Part shown: in pieces, positions 47,166 to 55,236 of the stretch
Position numbering within the stretch: the first letter of the stretch is position 1
Layout of the letters: each line of letters begins with the position of its first letter
Assembly: GCF_000714545.1 (NCBI RefSeq)
Contig: NZ_AUNB01000001.1
Coordinates: forward strand, 62,001-126,000
Direction of reading: 5' to 3'
DNA from: Thioclava indica
Lineage (GTDB): Bacteria > Pseudomonadota > Alphaproteobacteria > Rhodobacterales > Rhodobacteraceae
DNA length: 64,000 nucleotides
Made by a program: the position numbers and the translations under genes
Notes under the pieces: generated by a model
Told to the model about the DNA's origin: nothing
Database searches by the model: none
What the model saw: only the letters and a program-made list of their open reading frames with translations

Positions 47166-47783
47166 ATGCAAAAGAGTATTCTGAGTCTTGCCCTGCTGGC
47201 AGCTACGGCGATGACTGCGGCCCCGGCACTCGCGCAACAGGCGGGTGACATCACCTTGGGCTTTGGCCTGCACAGTGTCATGCCGAAATCCGACAACGGC
47301 ACGCTGGCCGGTGGAAAGGTCGAAATTGGCGATTCTGCCCGCCCGACCTTTACGGCCGAGTATTTCGTGCGCGATAATCTTGGGATCGAGCTTCTCGCCG
47401 CCCTGCCCTTCAAACACACGGTGAATATCGGTGGATTGGGCGACGTCGGCACGGTCAAACATCTGCCGCCTGTGCTCTCGCTGCAATATCACTTCCCGAC
47501 CAATTCCAACTTCACACCCTTCGTTGGTGCCGGTTTGAACTACACGGCGTTTTTCAGCGAAAAGGCGACCGGCGCGCTGGCTGGCAGCACGCTGTCGCTG
47601 GATGACAGCTGGGGCTTGGCGCTGCATGCGGGCGTTGACTACAAGGTCTCGGAGCATGGCGCGCTGCGTGCGGATGTTCGCTGGATCGACATCAACAGTG
47701 ATGTCAAACTGGACGGCGCCAAGATCGGCGAAGTCGAAATTGATCCGTGGGTTGTGGGCGTCGCCTATGTCTACAAGTTCTGA
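47166..47783 (+). CDS. ompW: Outer-membrane protein W (OmpW family)
   Basis: An eight-stranded outer-membrane beta-barrel forming a small hydrophobic channel. The 205-residue product has a clear signal peptide (MQKSILSLALLAATAMTAAPALAQ), alternating beta-strand patterns, the conserved LPPVLSLQYHFPTNSNFTPFVGAGLNYTAFF segment and a C-terminal aromatic residue (VYKF) as required for barrel insertion. The start at 47166 is the only one with a signal peptide. It is on the strand opposite to the surrounding liu genes and carries an FNR-type box upstream and a GC-rich stop hairpin downstream. Confidence 0.92.
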   Translation: MQKSILSLALLAATAMTAAPALAQQAGDITLGFGLHSVMPKSDNGTLAGGKVEIGDSARPTFTAEYFVRDNLGIELLAALPFKHTVNIGGLGDVGTVKHLPPVLSLQYHFPTNSNFTPFVGAGLNYTAFFSEKATGALAGSTLSLDDSWGLALHAGVDYKVSEHGALRADVRWIDINSDVKLDGAKIGEVEIDPWVVGVAYVYKF

Positions 47784-47832
47784 TAGCGGCGCAAAAACTG
47801 CACGCTGTTTGAACGGAACTCTCTGATGATCG

Positions 47833-47857
47833 GGGCGGCGCTGCGGTGCCGCCCTTT
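47833..47857 (+). terminator. Terminator hairpin after ompW
   Basis: A perfect 7-bp stem (GGGCGGC at 47833-47839 and GCCGCCC at 47848-47854) with an 8-base loop is followed by TTTC. The T run is short, so termination may be partial. Confidence 0.6.
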
Positions 47858-47908
47858 CACATTGCGCGGCGCGGCCCAGTGGCACCCTACGCAAGCCCAA
47901 TCGCGGCG

Positions 47909-48397
47909 TTACTCTTCCTGTTTGGTGCGATAGCGCTCGGACGCTTCGAGAAACAGCGCCTGTTCGCCCGTGAGGTTCATCATGCACCACGCAGCCGCCC
48001 CCGAGGTCAGCGGCGTGCCCCGGCGCAACATCGCCTCGAAGGCGCAGCGGCTCTCGCGCCAGGTCATCCAATTCGCCTGCATTGTCGCCAGATCCTCGGT
48101 GAGACGAAAGCCCCCCGGCTTGCTGGCGTCGATCCTGGAATCGATCAAAGCGGCCTTGGCGCGCAGCTTGACCAGCGTCGCCTCCATCCGCGTTGTCTAG
48201 TAATGGGTCTCGGCGGTCATGCAAGTCACCTTGCCGCTCGTGCACGCCTTGGCCCCAAGCCCGACGCAATCGCGCCGCTCTTACGAGCCGTGCGCGTCTG
48301 CGAGGCAGTCGAGAATCCGCGCGGGCGAGAAGGCCACCTGTTGCGCCTGCGCGGCGGGCGCGGCCATCACGACCAGCGCCAGTAAGAGCCGTTTCAT
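47909..48397 (-). pseudogene. LprI-family (DUF1311) gene broken by two in-frame stop codons
   Basis: Reading from the ATG at 48397 one frame runs to the TAA at 47909-47911 and encodes a signal peptide (MKRLLLALVVMAAPAAQAQQ) and an LprI-type protein of 162 codons, but codon 39 is TAA (48283-48281) and codon 67 is TAG (48199-48197). Translation through the stops aligns with the intact 154-residue paralogue: CLADAHG..ERRDC with [12 protein letters not shown], and ANWMTWRESRC with [11 protein letters not shown]. The TAG falls where the paralogue has the Trp of QVWDD, so one base change of TGG explains it. No frameshift is needed. It lies between liuA and ompW on the liu strand. A recent pseudogene is most likely; sequencing error or stop read-through are alternatives. 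Confidence 0.8.
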
Positions 48398-48442
48398 CGC
48401 ATCTCCTTGCCCCAAGCGGGAGGCGATATGTCATCCGTTGGC

Positions 48443-49600
48443 TCACGATGACATGATCTCGCGCCCGATGAGCATGCGACGAATTTCCGAGGTGCCCGCG
48501 CCAATTTCCATCAGTTTGGCGTCGCGGAACAGGCGCGAGACGTTGGAGTCGCTCAAAAATCCTGCGCCACCAAGGGCTTGCACCGCTTGATGGGCCTGCA
48601 CCATCGCCTGCTCGCTGGCATAAAGCACGGTCGCGGCCGCATCCTGACGCGTCACTTGGCCGCGATCACAGGCCTTCGCGACCTCGTAGGTATAAGCGCG
48701 CGCGGTGTTCATCGCGACATACATATCCGCGATTTTCGCCTGCATCAGTTGGAAATTGCCAATCGGCTGGCCGAATTGCTGGCGCTCTTTGGCATAGGGC
48801 ACGACCTCATCGAGACAGGCCATCATGATGCCGGTGCCGATGCCCGAGAGCACCACGCGCTCGTAATCGAGCCCGCCCATCAGCACGCGCACGCCACGCC
48901 CCTCTTCGCCCAGCACGTTTTCGAACGGCACTTCGCAATCGTCGAAAAACAGCTGCGCGGTGTTTGATCCACGCATCCCGAGCTTGTCGAAATGGGGCGA
49001 GGTCGAGAACCCTTTGAAGGACTTTTCGACGATAAAGGCGGTGATCCCGCGCGAGCCTGCCTCGGGGTCGGTTTTGGCATAAACGACCAGCGTATCGGCG
49101 TCCGGCCCGTTGGTGATCCAGTATTTATGGCCGTTCAAAACGTAGTGGCCATCCTGCTTTTCCGCGCGCAGCTTCATGCCCACCACGTCAGAACCTGCGC
49201 CCGATTCACTCATCGCAAGTGCGCCGATTTTCGCCCCCGAGATCAGATCAGGCAGGTATTTCTGCTTTTGCGCCTCGGATCCGTTGATCTTGAGCTGGTT
49301 GACGCAAAGATTGGAATGCGCCCCGTAGCTGAGCGCGATACTGGCCGAAGCGCGCGCGATTTCCTCGGTCGCGACGACATGGGCCAGATAGCCCATTCCC
49401 GCCCCGCCGTAGTCCTCGGATACCGTAATACCCAGCAGACCCAACTCGCCCATCTCGGACCACAGCTCATTGGGAAACGCGTTATCGAGATCGGTTTTGG
49501 CGGCCAGCGGAGCGATCCGCTCGGACGCCCAGCGCCGAACCATCTCGCGCAGCGCGCCGATATCCTCGCCCAGATCGAATTCCATGGAACCTGCGAACAT
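48443..49600 (-). CDS. liuA: Isovaleryl-CoA dehydrogenase
   Basis: FAD enzyme oxidising isovaleryl-CoA to 3-methylcrotonyl-CoA in leucine degradation and passing electrons to ETF. The 385-residue protein has the acyl-CoA dehydrogenase signatures [16 protein letters not shown] and [36 protein letters not shown]. The catalytic glutamate is in [12 protein letters not shown], the position used by isovaleryl-CoA dehydrogenases rather than the C-terminal one of short-chain enzymes. It is preceded by a ribosome site (GGAGGAAAG) and by a 14-bp operator-like dyad. Confidence 0.94.
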   Translation of the reverse strand: MFAGSMEFDLGEDIGALREMVRRWASERIAPLAAKTDLDNAFPNELWSEMGELGLLGITVSEDYGGAGMGYLAHVVATEEIARASASIALSYGAHSNLCVNQLKINGSEAQKQKYLPDLISGAKIGALAMSESGAGSDVVGMKLRAEKQDGHYVLNGHKYWITNGPDADTLVVYAKTDPEAGSRGITAFIVEKSFKGFSTSPHFDKLGMRGSNTAQLFFDDCEVPFENVLGEEGRGVRVLMGGLDYERVVLSGIGTGIMMACLDEVVPYAKERQQFGQPIGNFQLMQAKIADMYVAMNTARAYTYEVAKACDRGQVTRQDAAATVLYASEQAMVQAHQAVQALGGAGFLSDSNVSRLFRDAKLMEIGAGTSEIRRMLIGREIMSS

Positions 49601-49619
49601 CGGCTTTCCTCCCGTTTAT

Positions 49620-49633
49620 TGAACGCTTGTTCA
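49620..49633. promoter_or_regulatory. Operator-like dyad upstream of liuA
   Basis: TGAACGCTTGTTCA contains half-sites TGAAC and GTTCA separated by four bases and lies 20-33 bases upstream of the liuA ATG. This is the size and form of a TetR-family operator. No regulator gene is adjacent, so the cognate protein is unknown. Confidence 0.5.
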
Positions 49634-49761
49634 TTTAAGCGCGCAAGCCGAGTCGCGTCAAGAGGGAGCGTGCGGTGAAATAATCCATAGCCGGTGGTGG
49701 AAAGACTTCGCGCCTTGGTCCACAAAGGGGGCGAAGTGACCCCTGCAAGAAGGCGCGCGAC

Positions 49762-51021
49762 ATGACGCAACAGCCTATTGTTATCATCGGTGCGGGTGTG
49801 ATTGGCGTGCTAAGTGCGCAGGCGCTGGCCGCGCGTGGTCGGCGCGTGATTGTGCTGGATCGCGAAGCGGGGCCAGCGCAGGTTTGCTCGCGTGCCAATG
49901 CCGGGATCATCGCGGTGGGCCATGCGCAGGCTTGGGCCGGACCCGAGGCGATTGTGACGCTGATGCGGGCGTTCGTGGGGCGCGAACCGGGGGTGCGGGT
50001 CACGCGGTTGCGCGACCCGGCGTTGTGGCGCTGGGGGCTGGCGTTTTTGCGCAATTGCACCCGTGCGCGTCACGGTGCCAATACCGACCGTCTGGCGCGC
50101 CTCAGCGCGTTTAGCCGCGATCAATTACGTAACGTCGCGCGCGATCTGGGGCTAGAGGATTTGCTGCGCCATGATGGCGGGCTGTATCTGTATGATGATG
50201 CCGAGGCGTTGGCCCGTGCAGCGGGCGCGCATGGCCCCCACCAGATGGATGCGCTGGATCGCGCGGCTCTGTTTGATCGCGAAGGCGCGCTGGCGCAGGC
50301 AGAGGACCGTTTCGCAGGCGCGCTGTTTTCGACGCGTGACAGTGTCGGGGATTGCCATGTTTTCACCGATACTGCGGCGCAGAAACTGGCGGCGCGCGGA
50401 TCGGTGGAATTTCGCTATGACAGTGCGGTGAGCGGATTGGAAACCGGTAGCGGGCGCGTTACAGGCGTGCAGGTCGGCTCTGAGACAATCGCGGCCTCGC
50501 AGGTTTTGCTGGCCACGGGCGTCGAGACCGCCGATCTGACCCGCCCCTTGGGGGTCGCGCCGCTGATCTACCCGGTGAAGGGCTACTCGGGCACATGGGC
50601 GCTGCGCGATCCCGCCCGCCTGCCTTCCCTGCCCTATATCGACGAGGCCGCGCATGTCGCCGTCGCCGTCTATGGCGAGCAGTTGCGCGTCACGGCGTTT
50701 GCGGAATTTGCCGGCCAGGACCGGTCATTGCCGCCCGAGCGCATCGCCGTGCTGAAAGACTATGTGACGCGCAATTTCGGCTTGGCCGTCGATCTGGATC
50801 GCGCAAGCTTCTGGGCCGGATTGCGCCCCACCACCCCCGCCGGCGCGCCCTATCTGGGACAGGTGCGCGGCTTTGACAATTTGTGGATCAATGCGGGCCA
50901 TGGCACGCTGGGCTGGACGCTCTCGGCGGGCTGTGGTGCGCTGATCGCGCAGGCGATGACAGGCGGCACGCCCGAGTTGCGCAATGTCTCGGCACGCGCG
51001 CGCTGGCTGGACCCGATTTAG
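49762..51021 (+). CDS. FAD-dependent D-amino-acid dehydrogenase (DadA-like)
   Basis: A 419-residue flavoprotein of the DAO family. The N-terminal dinucleotide-binding motif IIGAGVIGVLSAQALAARGRRVIVLDRE (residues 7-34) is complete; ANAGIIAVGHAQAWAGPEA and the C-terminal FWAGLRPTTPAGAPYLG with NLWINAGHGTLGWTLSAGCG are typical of D-amino-acid dehydrogenase small subunits. It would oxidise a D-amino acid to the imino/oxo acid with electrons going to the respiratory chain. An ornithine-cyclodeaminase-family gene follows after 8 bases, which suggests D-proline or D-hydroxyproline as substrate, but this is inference. Confidence 0.87.
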   Translation: MTQQPIVIIGAGVIGVLSAQALAARGRRVIVLDREAGPAQVCSRANAGIIAVGHAQAWAGPEAIVTLMRAFVGREPGVRVTRLRDPALWRWGLAFLRNCTRARHGANTDRLARLSAFSRDQLRNVARDLGLEDLLRHDGGLYLYDDAEALARAAGAHGPHQMDALDRAALFDREGALAQAEDRFAGALFSTRDSVGDCHVFTDTAAQKLAARGSVEFRYDSAVSGLETGSGRVTGVQVGSETIAASQVLLATGVETADLTRPLGVAPLIYPVKGYSGTWALRDPARLPSLPYIDEAAHVAVAVYGEQLRVTAFAEFAGQDRSLPPERIAVLKDYVTRNFGLAVDLDRASFWAGLRPTTPAGAPYLGQVRGFDNLWINAGHGTLGWTLSAGCGALIAQAMTGGTPELRNVSARARWLDPI

Positions 51022-51029
51022 GAGGTGAT

Positions 51030-51953
51030 ATGACCAAGATGATTACCTATGAGGCCGCAACGCGCCTTGACTGGCCCGGTGCAGTCGAGGCGCTGCGCTT
51101 TGGCCACACGCTGCCAAGCGCGCAGGTGGGTGATATGTTTCTCGGCCCTGCGCAGGCTACTCTGCTCAGCCGTGGGGCCTATATCGAGGGGCTCGGCTAT
51201 GGAGTGAAATCCTTTACCGTGTGTGATGGCAATGCCGCCCAAGGCTTGCCCACGGTGCAGGGTGCGATGCTGGTCTTTCGCCCCCAGACGGGCGAGCTAT
51301 CCGCGATCATCGAAAGCCGCCTTGTGACGGAATTCAAGACAGCCGCCGATTCCGTGTTGGGCGCGACCCTGCTGGCGCGCCCTGATAGCACGCGTTTGCT
51401 GATTGTCGGCGGGGGCACCGTCGCGCGCAGTCTGATCGCTGCCTATAGCGCGCTATTTCCCAAGCTGACGGATATCGCAATCTGGACCCGCCGCCCCGAG
51501 CAGGCGCAAGCGCTGGCCCTTGGTCCCGCCCCCAGCGGTGTTACCCTGCATGCCGCCCCCGATCTGGAACGCGCCGTGGCACGCGCCGATATCATCACCT
51601 CCGCGACGATGGCGCGTGAACCGGTCCTGCATGGCGCTTGGGTGCGTCCGGGCACCCATGTTGATCTGATCGGCGCTTATAAGGCCGATATGCGCGAAGC
51701 CGACGACGCGCTAATTTCCCGCGCGCGTCTATTCGTGGACAGTCGCGAAACCACCTTGGGTCATATTGGCGAGCTGATGATCCCGATTGCGGCGGGCGTG
51801 ATCACGCCGGATGCGGTGCAGGGCGATCTGTATGATCTGGTGGGGGGCGCGCAAGGGCGGCAAAGTGCCGAGGAGATCACGCTGTTCAAGAATGGCGGGG
51901 GCGCGCATCTGGATCTGATGATGGCGCGCTATATAGTGAAACGCGCGGGCTAA
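51030..51953 (+). CDS. Ornithine cyclodeaminase/mu-crystallin family protein
   Basis: A 307-residue NAD(P)-binding protein. The start at 51030 is set by a GGAGGTG ribosome site; an earlier frame lies within the upstream gene. The segments FLGPAQATLLSRGAYIEGLGYGVKSFTV, LLIVGGGTVARSLIAAYSALFP (Rossmann) and WVRPGTHVDLIGAYKADMREADD match the family, whose members are ornithine cyclodeaminases, alanine dehydrogenases or delta1-pyrroline-2-carboxylate reductases. Pairing with a D-amino-acid dehydrogenase favours the reductase role. Its 3' end overlaps the stop of the convergent aminotransferase gene by 4 bases. Confidence 0.87.
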   Translation: MTKMITYEAATRLDWPGAVEALRFGHTLPSAQVGDMFLGPAQATLLSRGAYIEGLGYGVKSFTVCDGNAAQGLPTVQGAMLVFRPQTGELSAIIESRLVTEFKTAADSVLGATLLARPDSTRLLIVGGGTVARSLIAAYSALFPKLTDIAIWTRRPEQAQALALGPAPSGVTLHAAPDLERAVARADIITSATMAREPVLHGAWVRPGTHVDLIGAYKADMREADDALISRARLFVDSRETTLGHIGELMIPIAAGVITPDAVQGDLYDLVGGAQGRQSAEEITLFKNGGGAHLDLMMARYIVKRAG

Positions 51954-53128
51954 CGCGCGACCTCATCACGGATGATGCGCGCGATTTGGGCGGCGTCTGT
52001 CTCGCTGAATGTCAGCGGCAGGCGCAGATCCAGCAGCGTGGCAAGCACCGCATCGGTTTTGGGCATATCTTGCGCCTCGACGTAGCGCCATGAATCGTGG
52101 CGCGAGGTAAAGCCCGCAGGCTCCGCCGCGCCGAACCATTTCAACTCAACCCCGCGCGCGCCGCATCGCGCGACGAAATCCAGCATCTGCGCCCCATCGC
52201 GCCCCGGCAGGCGGAACTGAAAGGACGAGCCGACATACTGCTCTGCCTGCGGACGTTCACTTAGCGCGAGACCGGGCGCACCCGCTAGCCCCGCCTCCAT
52301 CGCGCCATATAGCCGGTTCCAGCGCGTCACCCGTTCGGGCAGCTCCGCCAGTTGCGGGCGCAGGATCGCGGCGCGCAGGCTGTCCATCCGCCCCGACACA
52401 TTGGGCGTGTCATATTTCAGCGTCTCGAACACCTCGGGCGCAGGCGCGGCGAGATGGCGGGGATACATCATGTAGCTGCCCGACAGCAGGATCATCCGCG
52501 CCGCCAATTCAGGATCATTGCTGACAATCAACCCGCCCTCGCCCGAGTTGATATGCTTGTAGGTTTGCGTTGAGTAGCAGCCAATCACGCCATGCCGCCC
52601 CGACGGCACGCCCGCCCAAGACGCCCCCATCGTATGGGCGCAATCCTCGATCACGCGCAGATCATGGGCGCGCGCGATTTTCATCAGCGCGTCCATATCG
52701 CAAAGATGGCCGCGCATGTGGCTCAGCATCAAAACACGCGCCTGCGGGGCCTTGGCTGCCAGATCGTCAAGGTCGATGGTCAGGTTCTCGGTGCTCTCGA
52801 CAAACACCGGACGCGCGCCAAGTGCTGCAATCGCGCCAGGCACCGGGGCGAGCGTGAAGGCGTTGGTCAAAACCGGCTCATCCGGGGCCACACCCAACGC
52901 TCGCAACGCACAGCCCAACGCATACCCCCCCGAGGCCGCCGCAAGGCAATATTTTGCGCCCGTGAAGGCGGCGAATTCCTGCTCCAGCAGCGCCACCTCG
53001 CCCGGCTCATCGCGCGCTGTATTGTAGCGATGCAACCGCCCCGAGCGCAGGACCGCCACGGCGGCTGCAATCGCGTCCTCGGATATCGGTTCTTGCTGGG
53101 TGAAATTGCCCTCGAAACGCTCGCTCAT
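51950..53128 (-). CDS. DegT/DnrJ/EryC1/StrS family PLP aminotransferase
   Basis: A 392-residue fold-type I PLP enzyme. The PLP lysine is in CYSTQTYKHINSGEGG, the family hallmark, and the cofactor-binding aspartate region is in LRVIEDCAHTMGA. Family members transaminate nucleotide-linked or antibiotic sugars, but some act on other carbonyl compounds; no sugar-nucleotide gene is near. The ATG overlaps the upstream MFS gene by 4 bases, so the two are one transcription unit. Confidence 0.88.
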   Translation of the reverse strand: MSERFEGNFTQQEPISEDAIAAAVAVLRSGRLHRYNTARDEPGEVALLEQEFAAFTGAKYCLAAASGGYALGCALRALGVAPDEPVLTNAFTLAPVPGAIAALGARPVFVESTENLTIDLDDLAAKAPQARVLMLSHMRGHLCDMDALMKIARAHDLRVIEDCAHTMGASWAGVPSGRHGVIGCYSTQTYKHINSGEGGLIVSNDPELAARMILLSGSYMMYPRHLAAPAPEVFETLKYDTPNVSGRMDSLRAAILRPQLAELPERVTRWNRLYGAMEAGLAGAPGLALSERPQAEQYVGSSFQFRLPGRDGAQMLDFVARCGARGVELKWFGAAEPAGFTSRHDSWRYVEAQDMPKTDAVLATLLDLRLPLTFSETDAAQIARIIRDEVAR

Positions 53129-54366
53129 AATCCCCTCCTGCGCAGCTGCGCGAACCAGATCAACGCGGTCAATAAAATAGCCGAGGCCATGTAAAAGGCC
53201 ATATCAGGCGTGCGGATGATCGCGCCCTCGGCCTGAAATATCCCGAAAACCTGCGTGAAGAACAGCGTGCCAAACAGCATCGCGAGGTTCATCACCGCCG
53301 AGATCCCGCCCTGCAGCGCGCCCTGCTCATCCTCGGGGACCGCGCGCGACATCAGCGAGGTCAGCATCGGCTGCACCAGCCCTTCGATGCCCGTCACACA
53401 TAGCACGATCAACACCATCGTCAGGCTCGAAGACAGCGCCAGCGCAATCAGCAACACGACGCCCAGCAGCAGCCCCGCAAAGACCACCTTTGCCTCGCCA
53501 AAACGGCGTGCCAGCGGGCCGGACATGCCCCCCTGAAACACCGCCGCGACAATCCCGTAAGCGGCCAGCGTCAAGCCGATAATGCCCTCGGTCCAGCCGA
53601 ATTTCGCCATCCCCCAGAACGGCCAGATCGCAGGGTAAATCGCCGAGGCAAACAGATACACCCCCATCACCCCCGCCATCGGCAAAACGCCGGGATAACG
53701 CGCGAACACCTTGAGCGTGCCAAACGGGTTGCAGGCGCGCCAGTTCAGCGGGCGGCGACGTGAGGGCGGCAGGCTTTCGGGCAGCACGAACAGCCCGTAG
53801 ATCAGGTTCAGCCCCGAAATCGCGGCAGCGACAAAGAACGGCACGCGCGGGCCCAATTCGCCCAGCAAGCCCCCCAGCGCCGGGCCAAGAATGAACCCCA
53901 GCCCAAAGGCCGCGCCCATTAAACCAAAGGCGCGGGCGCGTTCCTGGGGGGCGCTGACATCGGCGAGATAGGCATTGGCGATCACATAAGACGCCCCGCA
54001 CACCCCCGCAATCGCGCGCCCGATAAACAGCCAGAACAGCGTCGGCGCGAAGGCGTGAAACAGGTAATCCACCCCAAGCCCGCCAATCGCCAGCAACAGC
54101 AGCGGGCGGCGTCCAAACCGGTCCGAGAGGTTGCCCATCAACGGCGCAAAGGCAAATTGCGCAAGGCTGAAAACGGCAAACATCGCCCCGCCCACACGGC
54201 TCGCCTGCGCCAGATCGACATGACCGACCTGCTCGATCAGCGAGGGCAGCACCGGAATAATCAGCCCAAAGCCCACCATATCCAGAAACACCACGATCAG
54301 AACGAACAGCGTGGCATGACCCTGCCCAGCCGAAACAGTGCCGCCTGAAAGGGTTTCGCGGGCCAT
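53125..54366 (-). CDS. Major facilitator superfamily transporter (TCR/TetA-like)
   Basis: A 413-residue inner-membrane protein with 12 hydrophobic helices. The MFS motif A is seen as [16 protein letters not shown] (loop 2-3), and the early segment [25 protein letters not shown] is typical of drug/proton antiporters such as TetA. It precedes the DegT-type aminotransferase gene, overlapping by 4 bases. Export of the aminotransferase product, or resistance to a small molecule, are possible roles; neither is shown. Confidence 0.85.
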   Translation of the reverse strand: MARETLSGGTVSAGQGHATLFVLIVVFLDMVGFGLIIPVLPSLIEQVGHVDLAQASRVGGAMFAVFSLAQFAFAPLMGNLSDRFGRRPLLLLAIGGLGVDYLFHAFAPTLFWLFIGRAIAGVCGASYVIANAYLADVSAPQERARAFGLMGAAFGLGFILGPALGGLLGELGPRVPFFVAAAISGLNLIYGLFVLPESLPPSRRRPLNWRACNPFGTLKVFARYPGVLPMAGVMGVYLFASAIYPAIWPFWGMAKFGWTEGIIGLTLAAYGIVAAVFQGGMSGPLARRFGEAKVVFAGLLLGVVLLIALALSSSLTMVLIVLCVTGIEGLVQPMLTSLMSRAVPEDEQGALQGGISAVMNLAMLFGTLFFTQVFGIFQAEGAIIRTPDMAFYMASAILLTALIWFAQLRRRGL

Positions 54367-54453
54367 GAGATCTCCGGGTTTTCAACAGAGCGCCAAGCTG
54401 AGCCGCACGCGCGCCCCTGTCAAGACGCGCCGAGTCTCAGGGTTGCGCGTAAA

Positions 54454-55128
54454 TCAATCGCCCAACATCTGCGCCACCAGCGCGGGCAAAGTATCGTAAT
54501 GATCCAGCAGCGCCTCGGGGGACAGGCGCTCAATCGCGCGCCCCTCGGGGCCGAAAGTCACAAGGATGCAGGGCACGCCCACGGCCCGCGCCGTTTCGCG
54601 ATCGGTGTTGGTGTCGCCCACCAAAAGCGAGCGTTTCACCGCCCCGCCAGCCTGCGCCACGGCCGCAAGATAAGGGTCAGGCGCGGGCTTGCGCACAGGG
54701 AGCGTATCGGCACCAATCAGCGCATCAAACAGATCCGCGATGTCGAGACGTGCCACCAGTTCGCGCGCCAGCCCCTCGGGTTTGTTGGTGCAGATCGCCG
54801 TGGCAAAGCCCTGCCCTCGCAGGGTTTTCACCGCCTCTACCGCGCCGGGATAAAGCAGCGTGTGGCGATCAATATTGGCCCCGTAATGCGCGAGTAACGG
54901 CTGGTAATCATCCTCGATGCGCGCCTCTACTTCGGCCTGCTCCAGCCCCAGCCGCTCATAGCCGGCCTTGAGCATCGCGCGCCCGCCATGAAACGCGATC
55001 AGCGCATCCTGCCCCGCGTTCAACACGTCGCGATGCCCGCGCGCCACAAAACACGCATTCGCTGCCGCGATCAAATCACCCGACGTATCGGCCAGCGTGC
55101 CATCCAGATCAAACACCACCGTGCGCAT
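54454..55128 (-). CDS. gph: Phosphoglycolate phosphatase (HAD family)
   Basis: Dephosphorylates 2-phosphoglycolate. The start at 55128 gives a 224-residue protein beginning with the HAD motif I MRTVVFDLDGTLADTSGDLI; a longer frame to 55665 is the shadow of glmU. Motif II (ICTNKP), motif III lysine in RKPAPDPYL and motif IV LLVGDTNTDRETARA are all present. It is divergent from glmU with a gap of about 108 bases. Confidence 0.9.
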   Translation of the reverse strand: MRTVVFDLDGTLADTSGDLIAAANACFVARGHRDVLNAGQDALIAFHGGRAMLKAGYERLGLEQAEVEARIEDDYQPLLAHYGANIDRHTLLYPGAVEAVKTLRGQGFATAICTNKPEGLARELVARLDIADLFDALIGADTLPVRKPAPDPYLAAVAQAGGAVKRSLLVGDTNTDRETARAVGVPCILVTFGPEGRAIERLSPEALLDHYDTLPALVAQMLGD

Positions 55129-55236
55129 CTTGCCCCCAATCTTCGTAACACCGCGAAAGGAAGCGTGAAGACACAGCCCTTGCGGCAAGGTTCGCAATGG
55201 GTAAAACGGGGGCGAGCAGAAGAAAAGGCACGTTTC

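Noticed and set aside
47028-48446. Open frame of 472 codons on the minus strand across ompW and the broken LprI gene
   Set aside because: It is out of frame with both recognised genes, has no domain and lies antisense to ompW, whose signal peptide and barrel pattern are clear.
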